The notes beneath the pieces were generated by a model. It saw only the letters and a list, made by a program, of their open reading frames with translations. It did not search any database and had not been told where the DNA came from. From Nitrospira sp. (GTDB lineage: Bacteria; Nitrospirota; Nitrospiria; Nitrospirales; Nitrospiraceae): a stretch of DNA of 64,000 nt. Position 1 is the first letter of the stretch, and every line of letters begins with the position of its first letter. A program made the translations under genes and the position numbers. The stretch is from assembly GCA_009594995.1 (NCBI GenBank), contig VOPR01000016.1, positions 31,787-95,786 of the forward strand. Reading direction: 5' to 3'. Below are positions 7,896 to 17,645 of the stretch, piece after piece.

Positions 7896-10800
7896 GTGTA
7901 TCTGAAGTCATTGGAAATGCTCGGCTTCAAGTCGTTCGCAGAGGCGAAGATCCAATTTCCGAAGGGCATCACGGCGATCGTGGGTCCGAACGGCAGCGGC
8001 AAAAGTAATGTCGTGGATTCCATCCTCTGGGTGCTGGGCGAGCAAAGCACCAAAACGCTTCGGAGCGAGAAGATGGAAGACGTCATCTTCAACGGGACCG
8101 AAGTGCGCAAACCGCTGGGCTTGGTGGAAGTGTCCCTGGTGATCGGCGGGCTGGGCGAGTTGCGCTTGGATGCGATCTCGGGGCTGCCGAGTCAGTTGAG
8201 CGAATACCAGGAACTGATGATCACGCGGCGTCTCTATCGCAACGGCGACAGCGAATATCTCATCAACAAAACGCCTTGCAGGCTAAAGGATATTCGCAAC
8301 GTGCTGATCGAGACCAGGGCGGGGTCCAAGGGGCACACCGTCATCGAGCAGGGTCGGATTGAGCAGATCCTGCAGGCTTCGCCGCAGGACCGCCGGGAAT
8401 TGATTGAGGAAACCGCCGGCATCGTTCGCTATAAAAAGCAGAAGGCCGAAGCCCTGCGCAAATTGGAGTCTACTCACCAAAACCTCGTGCGGGTGCGCGA
8501 CATTGTGGCGGAGGTCAAGAAGCAGCTGAACTCGCTGGAACGCCAGGCTCGCCAGGCCCGGACCTACCAAACCTTGCAGCAAGAGGCTCGGGGGCTTGAG
8601 ATCGAGCTCTTGTCCCGCGACTACCGCACCATGCATGCCGACCTGGAATCGGTGGATCGTGAAGCGCGTGAAGTCGAAGCGCTGGAGACCGAGCAGGTCG
8701 CCGAGCAGGCGCGGTTGGATTCGGAGCAGGAGACCATCCGGCTCCGCATGAACGACACCGCCGAGGCGATCTCGCGGGTGCGCGACACGTTGGCCGGCAC
8801 CGAGCAGCGGCAGTCGCAGGCCTTGACGGCCGCGGAGGTTGAGCGAAACCGAACTGAACTGTTTGAGCGGCAACGCGTGCAGGCTGCCCAGGAGATGGAA
8901 CGGTTGGCAGCCGATCAGGAACAGGCCCAGGCCGAGATCGAAGAACTTCGCGCGACCTTGCTCCAATTGGACGGTGACATCGTCGAGCAGGAAGCGCAGT
9001 TTCAGCAGGCAGATGCCGAAGCGAAGGCGCTGGCCGGACATCGAGCTGGAGCCGTCGCCGAAGAGGAGCGTGCACGGAAGGACGTGTTGAATCTCGCCGT
9101 CCTCGTCGCAAACACGGAACAGAGCCTTGCGCAGATCACGGCGCGCCAACAGGAAACCGCTGCACGGGCGGAGCGGGTCTCGCGCGAGCAGGAACAGATG
9201 GTCGCGCAAGTGGCCGGACTGGATGAGCAGCGTGAATTGCTGGCCGCACAGAGGGAGGAAGCAACTCAACGTATCCAGGGCCTCATGGCGGAACGGCAGG
9301 CAGCAATCGAACACATTGAAGGACTGGGCGGGCAGATCACGGGGTTGGATCGCGACATCGTTCGCTTCTCGGAAGAGGTCGCCGGTGTAGAGTCTCGACT
9401 GGGCGCACTGCAAGGCGTCGTGCGGGAAGAAATGGGGTATGGCCGGGAAGGGGAAGAGGAAGGTACCGCGCTGAAAACCTGCGACGGCGTGCGAGAGGCA
9501 CTTGCGGAGTGGCTTGTGATTCCTCCAGGGCTCGATCGCGCGGTGGAAACGATTCTGGGCGAGCGTGTGCGTGGGTGGCTGGTTGATGAGCCTTCGGCCG
9601 CGAGCCGCGCGGTCGAGTTTTTGAAGGGCAAGGACCTCGGCCGTGGAGCCTTTATCCCACAGCAGATACGATGGGCCGCTGACCAGGTGGCGGGTGATGC
9701 CTCGGCCTCCTGGTGGCCGGCGCTGAATGGGCAACCGGGAGTCGTCGGTCGCGCGACGGATCTGATTCGTGCCGAAGGGGCGTCGGCCTCCACGTTGAAT
9801 TATCTCTTCGACGGAATTGTCATCGTGGAATCCCTGGCTGTCGCCCTGCAACTCTGGGAGCAGCATCAATGGGCGGCTCCGGCAGGGCCAACCTACGTGA
9901 CGTTATCCGGCGAGACGCTGGATGCGGCAGGCGTGATGACCGGTGGCGGCACCAGTGCCGGTGCCGGACTGTTGCAGCGTCGGCGTGAAGTCCTGGAGCT
10001 GGAGGCGCGACGGACCGAGGCGGTGCAGGCGCTGGAGCTGGCCAGGGTTGCGCGCGAAGAGGCGGCGGCTGCGCTGGGCCTAGGTCGTGAGGACGAACAG
10101 CGCCTCGGCAGAGCCATCCGCGAAGCGGAGATGTTGGAGTTGTCGCTGCAGAAGGATGATGCAGGCGTGGAGCGCCAGCGCGGAGAATTGCACCGGCGCA
10201 TGGACGTGTTGGGGGAAGAACTGCAGCGGAGCTTGGCTGAACAGGCGCGGCTTCAGGAGCAGTTCCAGTCCAGCCAAGCGCAGCTGGAGCAATGGGTGGG
10301 GGAAAAGGTCGGACAGGAAAGCGGGTTGCTTCAGGTACGGGAACGGCTGGTCGTCATTGAGAGCCAGGGGCTTGCGATTCAGCAACGATTGACGGAAGTC
10401 CGCCTCTCCCTGGAAAGCATGCGCGGCCGGAGGGAGCATGCCACCGGAGACATTGCGCGGTTTACACAACGGCTGGATGCGGCGCAGCGGCGTGCAACCG
10501 ATCTCGAAGAGCAGGTGGCCGGGTTGGTGCAGGCCACGGAGAGCAGCCGGGAGGAGCAGACCAGGCAGGAGGCGCTGTGCCGGGAGTTAGGCGCCGAAGT
10601 TGACGGGATCAAGGCGGAGTTGGTGGCTGCTCAGGAGCGCCAGGCCCAGGAAATGAGCGGGTTGCATGCGGTGGAGGAAACCCTCTCCACCGTGCGGCAA
10701 AGTCTGTCGGCGCTGCATGATCGCCGGATGACGGCCGAGGTGCGGAAGGCCGAAGTGAAGGCGCATCTATCCACCATCGAGAGCACGCTGGCGGGTACGT

Positions 10801-11579
10801 ATCAAATCGATCCGGCCACGCTACTCATGGCACCGGCGGATGATCAGCCGGTACCCGAGGGCGAAGAACCGGCGGCGCCCGTTTCCCTGCTGGAAACGCC
10901 TCAGTTGCGGGAGCAGATTCAAAAGATCCGCGAGCGGCTGGACCGTATGGGCGCGATCAACCTGGCGGCGATCGACGAACATCGTGAATTGGAAGAACGT
11001 TATCAGTTTCTGACGACGCAGGAGCAGGACCTCTCGACGTCCATCGCCTCTCTCAAGGAAATCATTCAGCGCATCAACCGGACGACGAAAGACATGTTCG
11101 TGGAGACCTTCAACGAACTGCAGCAGAAGTTCCGGGATGTCTTCGCTCAATTCTTTCCCGGTGGCCGCGCCGAGTTGCAATTGGTCGAGGAGCCGCTGGA
11201 AGAAGGGGTGGAGGACAATGGCGCCCGCGAGCCCGGTGTGGAGATCGTGGCGCAGCCGCCGGGGAAACGTTTGAAGAGCATTACCATGTTGTCCGGCGGA
11301 GAAAAGACCCTGACCGCGATGGCGCTGCTCATCGCCAGCTTCCTGATCCGCCCGACGCCGTTCTGTATCCTGGACGAAATCGACGCGCCGCTCGACGAAG
11401 AAAATATCGGGCGCTTCACGAGCGTGTTGCGCAGTTTGTCGTCGACCGCCCAGTTCATGGTCATCACGCACAACAAGCGGACGATGGCGATGGCGGATTC
11501 GCTTTTCGGGGTGACGATGGAAGAGCCCGGCGTGTCGACCTTGATCTCGGTCAAGCTCGGCGATCTCCAGCCGGCCTAA
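7896..11579 (+). CDS. smc: Chromosome segregation ATPase SMC
   Basis: A condensin-type ATPase that organises and segregates the chromosome. The product is about 1,227 residues, usual for bacterial SMC. It has an N-terminal Walker A ([14 protein letters not shown]) and two very long coiled-coil arms rich in Glu, Gln, Arg and Ala. A hinge domain lies in the middle (around [14 protein letters not shown] to [15 protein letters not shown]). The C-terminal signature [14 protein letters not shown] and Walker [15 protein letters not shown] follow. I chose the GTG at 7896 because it yields the family N-terminus ([14 protein letters not shown]) and has GGAGG about 8 nt upstream. A TTG at 7878 is possible but weaker. 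No scpA or scpB is nearby. Confidence 0.96.
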   Translation: MYLKSLEMLGFKSFAEAKIQFPKGITAIVGPNGSGKSNVVDSILWVLGEQSTKTLRSEKMEDVIFNGTEVRKPLGLVEVSLVIGGLGELRLDAISGLPSQLSEYQELMITRRLYRNGDSEYLINKTPCRLKDIRNVLIETRAGSKGHTVIEQGRIEQILQASPQDRRELIEETAGIVRYKKQKAEALRKLESTHQNLVRVRDIVAEVKKQLNSLERQARQARTYQTLQQEARGLEIELLSRDYRTMHADLESVDREAREVEALETEQVAEQARLDSEQETIRLRMNDTAEAISRVRDTLAGTEQRQSQALTAAEVERNRTELFERQRVQAAQEMERLAADQEQAQAEIEELRATLLQLDGDIVEQEAQFQQADAEAKALAGHRAGAVAEEERARKDVLNLAVLVANTEQSLAQITARQQETAARAERVSREQEQMVAQVAGLDEQRELLAAQREEATQRIQGLMAERQAAIEHIEGLGGQITGLDRDIVRFSEEVAGVESRLGALQGVVREEMGYGREGEEEGTALKTCDGVREALAEWLVIPPGLDRAVETILGERVRGWLVDEPSAASRAVEFLKGKDLGRGAFIPQQIRWAADQVAGDASASWWPALNGQPGVVGRATDLIRAEGASASTLNYLFDGIVIVESLAVALQLWEQHQWAAPAGPTYVTLSGETLDAAGVMTGGGTSAGAGLLQRRREVLELEARRTEAVQALELARVAREEAAAALGLGREDEQRLGRAIREAEMLELSLQKDDAGVERQRGELHRRMDVLGEELQRSLAEQARLQEQFQSSQAQLEQWVGEKVGQESGLLQVRERLVVIESQGLAIQQRLTEVRLSLESMRGRREHATGDIARFTQRLDAAQRRATDLEEQVAGLVQATESSREEQTRQEALCRELGAEVDGIKAELVAAQERQAQEMSGLHAVEETLSTVRQSLSALHDRRMTAEVRKAEVKAHLSTIESTLAGTYQIDPATLLMAPADDQPVPEGEEPAAPVSLLETPQLREQIQKIRERLDRMGAINLAAIDEHRELEERYQFLTTQEQDLSTSIASLKEIIQRINRTTKDMFVETFNELQQKFRDVFAQFFPGGRAELQLVEEPLEEGVEDNGAREPGVEIVAQPPGKRLKSITMLSGGEKTLTAMALLIASFLIRPTPFCILDEIDAPLDEENIGRFTSVLRSLSSTAQFMVITHNKRTMAMADSLFGVTMEEPGVSTLISVKLGDLQPA

Positions 11580-11660
11580 TCGAGGAAACGCGCGAGCCGA
11601 ACGGGTGCGTAGTCTTCAGTTCCTGCGGGCACTTAGGATCCATGGAAGGGGCTGCTTCCC

Positions 11661-11689
11661 TTGACTGGCCCAAAGCAGTTTGTTATACA
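11661..11689 (+). promoter_or_regulatory. Sigma-70-like promoter for shc
   Basis: TTGACT (11661-11666) and TATACA (11684-11689) are separated by 17 nt. Transcription would begin near 11696, about 50 nt before the squalene-hopene cyclase start. It lies in the only sizeable gap between smc and shc. Confidence 0.55.
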
Positions 11690-11746
11690 GTCCTGCTAAT
11701 GGTTATAACTGGTACTGTGCGGTTTCATGTGATCGCAGCTTGATTG

Positions 11747-13978
11747 ATGGAACCGTCTCGAATATCGATCCCGCCGTCTTTGTCGGATTCACGGCAACAC
11801 GCTATGCGACTTCTCAAGAACCTGTTCAATCGTCTGTCCGATAGCCTCTTGGTGTCGGTGCCCAGTCGAATCAGGGCGGCGCGCGACTTCGCGTCCGCTC
11901 CGGTATTGCGATTGGTCTCCAACAAACCTGACGCTCCGGTCGGGGACAGTGCGGCGAAACGGGCTCCTTCCCATTCGATCGGCCAACTGGAAGCCTTGGA
12001 AGAGGCGCTCCGGAAAAGTCAGGCCTGGTTTCTGGCGAGGCAGGATGCGTCTGAAGGATACTGGGTTGCCGAACTGGAAGCCGATACGACGCTGAGCTCC
12101 GAATACTTGATGTTGCGCCGGTTCATGAATTGCGTCGATCCCGAGCGCGAGCGCAAGGTGATCCGCTATTTGAAATCCGCGCAGCTTCCCTGCGGAGGCT
12201 GGCCGATTTACCACGGAGGCCCCGCGGATATCAGCGCCTCTGTGAAGGCCTACTTTGCCTTGAAGCTCTCCGGCGTGTCCGCGGATGAGCCGTTCATGGT
12301 GAATGCTAGAACCTGTATCCTCGACAAGGGCGGGGTGGTGGCGGCTAACGTCTTCACGAAAATCGCCTTGGCTCTCTTCGGGCAGTACGATTGGCGCGGC
12401 GTCCCCAGCATGCCTCCCGAAATCATGCTGTTGCCGAAGCGGTTCTATTTCAGCATCTACGCCATTTCCTACTGGTCGCGCGCGGTGCTGATTCCCCTCT
12501 TGATCATTTTCGCGAAACGACCGCAGTGTTATGTGCCGCCGGAGCAGGGCATAGACGAGTTGTACACGGAGCCCCCGGCGCAGATTGACTATGGCACGGT
12601 GCCGCCCTTCAAGAAGGACCGGACCTGGTTTACCGCCCGAAACTTTTTCATCAATCTTGATGCGTTGCTCAAGATCTACGATCGCTCGCCGGTGGAATGG
12701 GTTCGGCAGAAGGCGCTGAAGTGCGCCGAGAACTGGATGCTCGATCACATGAAGGGAAGCGGAGGCCTCGGCGCGATTTATCCCGCCATGGCCAACTCCG
12801 TCATGGCTCTGCATTGCCTCGGGTATAAGAACGACGATCACTTGCTGGCGAAGGCGATGCGGGAGATCGAAGAGCTCGAGATTCACGACACCGTGATGGA
12901 CAACGGGCAATGTGTCGATGCCCTGCATCTGCAGCCTTGCCATTCTCCGATCTGGGACACGGCGTTGCTCATCAATGCGCTCTCCGAGGCAGGAATGCCG
13001 CAGGACCATCCGGCGTTACAAAAAGCGGCCAGCTGGTTGCTGTCCAAACAAACGAAGACTGTCGGCGATTGGATTATTTCCTCGCCCGGAGCAGAGCCGG
13101 GTGGCTGGTACTTCCAATTCGAAAATGAGTTGTTCCCGGATGTCGACGATTCGGCGGTGGTGCTGATGGCCCTGACCAAAGTGCGACTTCCGGATGAAGA
13201 GCAGCAGCGGCTGGCGATTCGTCGCGGATGCCGCTGGGTGACCGCTATGCAGGGGTCGGACGGCGGCTGGGGCGCCTACGACGTTGACAACAACCGGATC
13301 GTGTTCAACTACATTCCCTTTGCCGATCACCGTGCCCTGCTGGATCCCAGCACGGCCGACTTGGCCGGTCGATGCCTCGAAATGCTCGCGAGCCTGGGGT
13401 ATGACTGGACGCACCCCTCGGTGGCCTCCGCCCTGGCCTTCGTGAAAAACGATCAGGAGCACGACGGCAGCTGGTATGGTCGCTGGGGAGTGAACTATAT
13501 TTACGGCACCTGGTCGGTTCTGTCCGGGCTGCGCGCCATCGGTGAAGACCTCTCGTCGCCCTATATCCGCCGGGCGGTCAGCTGGGTCGAATCGAAACAG
13601 AATCCTGACGGCGGGTGGGGCGAATCCTGCCTGTCCTATGCCGATGTCGCGGAAAGCGGCCGTGGCGAGAGTACCCCCTCGCAAACCGCCTGGGCGCTGT
13701 TGGCCCTCATGGCAGGCGGCGTGACTGACTCGTTCAGCCTGGCCAGGGGCATCCATTACCTCATTCGGAATCAGCGGAAGGATGGGTCATGGGAAGAGGT
13801 ACGCCATACCGGAACCGGTTTCCCTCGCGTGTTCTATCTTCGTTATCATTGGTATTGCCAATACTTCCCCCTCTGGGCGCTGGCCATGTACCGCAATCTG
13901 AAGACTCGTGGAACGACGAGGGCGGATGAATTGCGCCAGCTGGCCTATCAATCAGGACAGTTCCGGTCGCCACGCTGA
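11747..13978 (+). CDS. shc: Squalene-hopene cyclase
   Basis: Cyclises squalene to hopene, the committed step of hopanoid synthesis, as a monotopic membrane enzyme. The product is 743 residues with an N-terminal extension of about 60 residues before the fold. The catalytic DXDD motif is DVDD at residues 465-468 (FPDVDDSAVVLMAL). Several QW repeats are visible, including QNPDGGWGE, QGSDGGWGAYD and QRKDGSWEE. The family segment IPFADHRALLDPSTADL is present too. The start is uncertain: ATG at 11747 lacks a clear Shine-Dalgarno, and ATG at 11804 is an alternative. hpnG follows directly, and hpnH lies about 35 kb downstream. Confidence 0.95.
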   Translation: MEPSRISIPPSLSDSRQHAMRLLKNLFNRLSDSLLVSVPSRIRAARDFASAPVLRLVSNKPDAPVGDSAAKRAPSHSIGQLEALEEALRKSQAWFLARQDASEGYWVAELEADTTLSSEYLMLRRFMNCVDPERERKVIRYLKSAQLPCGGWPIYHGGPADISASVKAYFALKLSGVSADEPFMVNARTCILDKGGVVAANVFTKIALALFGQYDWRGVPSMPPEIMLLPKRFYFSIYAISYWSRAVLIPLLIIFAKRPQCYVPPEQGIDELYTEPPAQIDYGTVPPFKKDRTWFTARNFFINLDALLKIYDRSPVEWVRQKALKCAENWMLDHMKGSGGLGAIYPAMANSVMALHCLGYKNDDHLLAKAMREIEELEIHDTVMDNGQCVDALHLQPCHSPIWDTALLINALSEAGMPQDHPALQKAASWLLSKQTKTVGDWIISSPGAEPGGWYFQFENELFPDVDDSAVVLMALTKVRLPDEEQQRLAIRRGCRWVTAMQGSDGGWGAYDVDNNRIVFNYIPFADHRALLDPSTADLAGRCLEMLASLGYDWTHPSVASALAFVKNDQEHDGSWYGRWGVNYIYGTWSVLSGLRAIGEDLSSPYIRRAVSWVESKQNPDGGWGESCLSYADVAESGRGESTPSQTAWALLALMAGGVTDSFSLARGIHYLIRNQRKDGSWEEVRHTGTGFPRVFYLRYHWYCQYFPLWALAMYRNLKTRGTTRADELRQLAYQSGQFRSPR

Positions 13979-14032
13979 CCGTGGGTGTTCATCGAACCCA
14001 CCTCTTCTTGTCATCATTCCCCGGGAGCCGCT

Positions 14033-14788
14033 GTGACCGCGATCGGAGTCTTCGTAGCGACTCGATGGGAGCTCGACGCGGTGCGTCGTGCGTTCGGGAC
14101 AACCGAGGCGCGGGTCGTCGACGGAATTCGCTGTCTGGTCGCGCGGCAGGCGCAGGCGGAATGGTGGATCATTCCCATGGGAGTCGGGCCTGAGCGGGCG
14201 GCTGCCACTGCGAGACGCATGCTCGCCGCGCAGCCATTCACTGCCGTATGGTCCACTGGATTTGCCTGTGCTCTGGGCTCTGCCCGCATCGGCGATGTTT
14301 TGATCGGCACGCAGGTCACCATGGAGGACGGCCAGTCGACAGGGCGGCCGGTGTCCTGTGCTCAGACGCTGGTCGATTGGATGAGGCAGGCCGTAGAGGC
14401 GCAGGGGCTTTCGATGCAGGCCGGTGGGTTCGTGACAGTTCCGCGAGTGCTTTGTCGGGCAGAAGAGAAACGAGAGATGGCCGCACAAGCAGGAGGCATA
14501 GGTCTCGATATGGAGAGCGCAGCCTTGGGGCTCGTGGCTTCGGAGCACCGGATTCCGTTTGCGATTGTGCGTACGGTTTCGGATCTGGTGGATGAGAGTC
14601 TGCCGCTTGACTTCAACCTGTTTCTCAGGCCATCTGGATGGGCGAAGGGCGTGGTCGCATGCCTCACGCATCCGACGAGCCTCATCGGCCTCAACCGATT
14701 GCGGGTGCAAAGCCGGATCGCAGGGGCGCAGCTGACGGCCTTGTATCGTGCTTGTGCCGACCGGGCTCTGCGCGAAGGGTTTGCCTGA
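14033..14788 (+). CDS. hpnG: Hopanoid-associated phosphorylase HpnG
   Basis: A nucleoside phosphorylase/MTA-nucleosidase fold protein of about 251 residues. In hopanoid producers HpnG removes adenine from adenosylhopane to give ribosylhopane. Visible family features are the N-terminal GVFVATRWELDAVRRAFG, the glycine-rich loop WSTGFACALGSA and the C-terminal GIGLDMESAALG with the catalytic-type Met-Glu-Ser. An Asp follows in VRTVSDLVDE. GTG at 14033 is preceded by GGGAG at 14023. A longer frame from 13985 would add residues unlike the family. The call as HpnG rather than a general MTA/SAH nucleosidase rests on its position right after shc. Confidence 0.82.
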   Translation: MTAIGVFVATRWELDAVRRAFGTTEARVVDGIRCLVARQAQAEWWIIPMGVGPERAAATARRMLAAQPFTAVWSTGFACALGSARIGDVLIGTQVTMEDGQSTGRPVSCAQTLVDWMRQAVEAQGLSMQAGGFVTVPRVLCRAEEKREMAAQAGGIGLDMESAALGLVASEHRIPFAIVRTVSDLVDESLPLDFNLFLRPSGWAKGVVACLTHPTSLIGLNRLRVQSRIAGAQLTALYRACADRALREGFA

Positions 14789-14842
14789 CCGAGGACGACG
14801 CAGGACACGTCTCTTGGATCGAGAGGCGAGAGGAGGAGTGGC

Positions 14843-15610
14843 GTGGAAGGGATTGCTCGCATCGGACGGTACACGATCGACCTGACGGAACAGATGGGGC
14901 GGATGATGATGTTCGTCCTGTCGTCCTTTGCCTGGTTGACCCGTCCGCCGTTCAGGGTCTACCAGATCGTCAAGCAACTGAATTTTATCGGTTACAAGTC
15001 CACCTTCGTGGTTGTCCTCACGGCCGTCTTTACCGGCATGGTCCTGGCGCTTCAAGGGCATTACACGTTGAGGAAATTCGGCTCGGAAGCCGTGCTCGGC
15101 TCCGCTGTGGCGCTCAGCATCATTCGGGAATTAGGGCCGGTGCTCGCGGCGTTGATGGTGACGGCCCGCGCCGGCTCTGCCATGACGGCTGAGATCGGCA
15201 TCATGCGGATTACCGAACAAATCGATGCCTTGGACACGATGGCGGTGAATCCGCTGCAATATCTGATCGGTCCCAAGCTTGTGGCCAGCTTAATCGCCGT
15301 GCCGCTGTTGGTCGCCTTGTTCGACGTGGTTGGCATATACGGCGGGTATGTCGTCGGCGTGCAGTTACTGAACGGCAATGAGGGCGCCTACTGGAGCTCG
15401 ATTGAATCGGCGGTGGAATGGAAGGATGTCTACGGAGGCATTCTCAAATCGATCAGCTTCGGCCTGTTGATCAGTTGGGTCTGCTGCTATAAGGGATTTC
15501 ATACCAAACACAGCGCCGAAGGGTTGGGAACCGCAACCACCGAAGCCGTGGTGCTCTCGGCGGTCTTGATTCTGGTGTGGGACTATTTCCTGACCTCGGT
15601 ACTGCTGTAA
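14843..15610 (+). CDS. mlaE: MlaE-type lipid ABC transporter permease
   Basis: Inner-membrane permease of an MCE/Mla phospholipid transport system, 255 residues with about five or six hydrophobic segments. Family motifs are clear: FTGMVLALQGHYTLRKFGSE, the RELGPVLAALMVTARAGSAM loop with EIGIMRITEQIDALDTM, and the C-terminal GFHTKHSAEGLGTATTEAVV. The GTG start has GAGGAG upstream. It opens a tight gene set with mlaF, mlaD and mlaC. The set adjoins shc and hpnG, suggesting linked lipid traffic in the envelope. Confidence 0.92.
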   Translation: MEGIARIGRYTIDLTEQMGRMMMFVLSSFAWLTRPPFRVYQIVKQLNFIGYKSTFVVVLTAVFTGMVLALQGHYTLRKFGSEAVLGSAVALSIIRELGPVLAALMVTARAGSAMTAEIGIMRITEQIDALDTMAVNPLQYLIGPKLVASLIAVPLLVALFDVVGIYGGYVVGVQLLNGNEGAYWSSIESAVEWKDVYGGILKSISFGLLISWVCCYKGFHTKHSAEGLGTATTEAVVLSAVLILVWDYFLTSVLL

Positions 15611-15693
15611 AGCCCTCAAGCCTGAGGGGTGAAGCGCCTGAGGCGAGCGGGAGTGGGACGGCAGGGGGCGGGATGTGGCCCCGATGAGGAACT

Positions 15694-16455
15694 ATGATCA
15701 AGCTGGTCGGTGTGGAAAAAACCCTGGGGAAGCAGCCGGTACTGCGCGGCGTTGACCTGACGATTCCCACGGGAAAACTGACGACGATTATCGGACGTAG
15801 CGGTGAAGGCAAGAGTGTGCTGTTGAAGCACATCATCGGCCTGATGCAGCCGGATCGAGGCGAAGTCTGGATCGACGGGACGGACATCGCCCGTCTCAAA
15901 GGGCAGGCGCTCAACGAGGTTCGCAAAAAATTCGCGATGCTGTTCCAGGGCGCCGCGCTGTTCGATTCGATGACGGTATTTGAAAATGTTGCCTTCCCCT
16001 TGCGGGAAAAACTCCGGTTGAAGGGCGACGTCGTCACCAGGCGGGTTGAGGAGAAGCTGGAGCAGGTCGGGTTAAAGGGCATGGGACATAAGTTTCCCGC
16101 TGAACTGAGCGGCGGCATGCGCAAACGCGCCGGGCTGGCACGTGCGCTGGTGATGGAGCCGGAAATCATTCTGTTCGATGAGCCGACCACGGGCCTTGAC
16201 CCACTGATGGCCAAGGCCATTCACGACCTTATCGTGGCGATGCAGCAGCAATTCCGGTTCACCGCCGTCATGGTCAGCCATGAGATCCCTGAAATTTTTG
16301 GTATATCCGACTACGTGGCGATGTTGAAGAACGGCCGGATCGCCGAGATGGCGCCATCGAGCGAGTTTGTGAAAACGACGGATGAAGAGATTCGGGAGTT
16401 CATTTTTGTTGGAGGCACCGTCACGGCAAAGGGGCTGCCCACCGCATCCCTCTGA
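15694..16455 (+). CDS. mlaF: MlaF-type lipid ABC transporter ATPase
   Basis: Cytoplasmic ATPase that would power the MlaE permease. The 253 residues contain Walker A GRSGEGKSVLLKHI, the Q-loop in AMLFQGAALFDS, the ABC signature LSGGMRKRAGLARAL, Walker B IILFDEPTTGLDP and the switch His in MVSHEIPE. The signature variant with MRKRAGLARA is typical of MlaF. Walker A has Glu-Gly before GKS, as in other Mla ATPases. It lies 83 bp after mlaE and 11 bp before mlaD, so it is in the same operon. Confidence 0.93.
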   Translation: MIKLVGVEKTLGKQPVLRGVDLTIPTGKLTTIIGRSGEGKSVLLKHIIGLMQPDRGEVWIDGTDIARLKGQALNEVRKKFAMLFQGAALFDSMTVFENVAFPLREKLRLKGDVVTRRVEEKLEQVGLKGMGHKFPAELSGGMRKRAGLARALVMEPEIILFDEPTTGLDPLMAKAIHDLIVAMQQQFRFTAVMVSHEIPEIFGISDYVAMLKNGRIAEMAPSSEFVKTTDEEIREFIFVGGTVTAKGLPTASL

Positions 16456-16466
16456 TAGGAGACGTT

Positions 16467-16910
16467 ATGGAACGTGCAAAGCTGGAACTGATGGTCGGAG
16501 TCTTCGTGCTCGTCGGGCTTGCCTGTCTGGGCTATTTGTCCATTAAGCTGGGAAAGCTGGAAGTCATCGGTGGGCACAATTACGCCGTCGAGGCGGAGTT
16601 TACGTCTGCGTCGGGACTCAAGCCCGGCGCATCGGTGGAAATCGCCGGAGTCGAGGTCGGCCGCGTTCGGCACATTGGCTTGAGCAGCGACCGGGCCCTG
16701 GTCGCCCTGGCAATTCAGGACGGCGTCAAGCTGTATTCGGACACGATTGCCTCAATCAAGACCCGCGGAATCATCGGTGATAAGTATCTCGCGCTCTCCG
16801 TGGGCGGCGGCGGCGACGTGTTGAAGCCCGGCGATAAGATTCGTGACACCGAGGCCGGACTTGATCTGGAAGAATTGGTTAGCCAGTATGTACATGGCAA
16901 GGTCAACTAG
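16467..16910 (+). CDS. mlaD: MlaD-type MCE-domain protein
   Basis: Single-pass inner-membrane anchored periplasmic protein of 147 residues. A TM segment (about 8-25, LMVGVFVLVGLACLGYLSI) is followed by one MCE domain (about 36-120). The domain has the family phrases FTSASGLKPGASVEIAGVEV, VRHIGL and ASIKTRGIIGDKYLALSVGG. MlaD hexamers carry lipid between the inner-membrane permease and the periplasmic carrier MlaC. The length equals that of short single-MCE proteins. AGGAGACG precedes the ATG. Confidence 0.93.
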   Translation: MERAKLELMVGVFVLVGLACLGYLSIKLGKLEVIGGHNYAVEAEFTSASGLKPGASVEIAGVEVGRVRHIGLSSDRALVALAIQDGVKLYSDTIASIKTRGIIGDKYLALSVGGGGDVLKPGDKIRDTEAGLDLEELVSQYVHGKVN

Positions 16911-16998
16911 TCTCACCGCGTCACGCGTCACAGGGATGGCCATGCGTGAAAAAATCCGGGGAGGCGAGGGGATCACCACTCACAGGAGAGGTGTCGAT

Positions 16999-17613
16999 AT
17001 GTATGTCAGACAATGGATAGTCGTAGGGATGGTCTTGGCCCTGCAGCTGTGCGTCGGTGGGCTGTCGTCCGCCCTGGCCGGGCCGGCGACCGAGTCGATC
17101 AGGGGCACGGTCGATGAAGTACTCAGGATATTGAACGATAAGGAGCTGAAGGCGCCCGCCCGACAAGAAGATCGCCGGCAGCGTTTGGAGAAAGTGGTGG
17201 CGGCGCGATTCGACTATTCCGAAATGTCCCGGCGGTCGTTGGGGGCGCAGTGGAATCAATTATCGGATAAGGAGAAGCAGGAATTTATTGACCTGTTTCG
17301 AACCCTGCTGACCAACACCTATGCCGATCGGGTCGAGACGTACTCCGGCGAAGGGGTGCAGTATCTCAATGAGCGCACGGAAAAAGAATATGCGGAAGTG
17401 CGCACCAAGGTGCTGTCCGGCAAGACCGAAATCCCCATGGATTACCGGTTGCTGAATAAAAGTAACGACTGGCATGTCTATGACGTCGTGGTCGATGGCG
17501 TCAGTCTGGTGAACAATTACCGCGGACAATTTACGAAGATCCTCCACACCTCCTCGTATTCCGACCTCGTTGACCAACTCCGCAAGAAATCCGACAAGAT
17601 CAAAGCTCCGTAG
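16999..17613 (+). CDS. mlaC: MlaC-type periplasmic lipid-binding protein
   Basis: Periplasmic lipid shuttle of the Mla system, 204 residues with a Sec signal peptide (VVGMVLALQLCVGGLSSALA). The mature protein shows the MlaC/Ttg2D pattern: RRQRLEKVVAARFDYSEMSR, LSDKEKQEFIDLFRTLLTNTYADR and YRLLNKSNDWHVYDVVVDGV, then SLVNNYRGQF. The ATG at 16999 follows AGGAGAG by 8 nt. Longer readings starting at 16843 would overlap mlaD and lack a signal peptide. Confidence 0.92.
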   Translation: MYVRQWIVVGMVLALQLCVGGLSSALAGPATESIRGTVDEVLRILNDKELKAPARQEDRRQRLEKVVAARFDYSEMSRRSLGAQWNQLSDKEKQEFIDLFRTLLTNTYADRVETYSGEGVQYLNERTEKEYAEVRTKVLSGKTEIPMDYRLLNKSNDWHVYDVVVDGVSLVNNYRGQFTKILHTSSYSDLVDQLRKKSDKIKAP

Positions 17614-17645
17614 TACGTAGGGAGCGACCAATTCCGGCGAGCGCC

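Noticed and set aside
8283..9869. 528-codon open frame antisense to smc
   Set aside because: It lies wholly within the well-supported smc gene and its sequence has no family character; high GC and Glu/Gln-rich coiled-coil codons open the complementary frame.
11789..13009. 406-codon minus-strand frame over shc
   Set aside because: Shadow of shc; no recognisable motif and no ribosome binding site.
13952..15061. 369-codon minus-strand frame over hpnG and mlaE
   Set aside because: Covers two clearly coding + strand genes and reads as low-information Arg/His/Ser-rich sequence.
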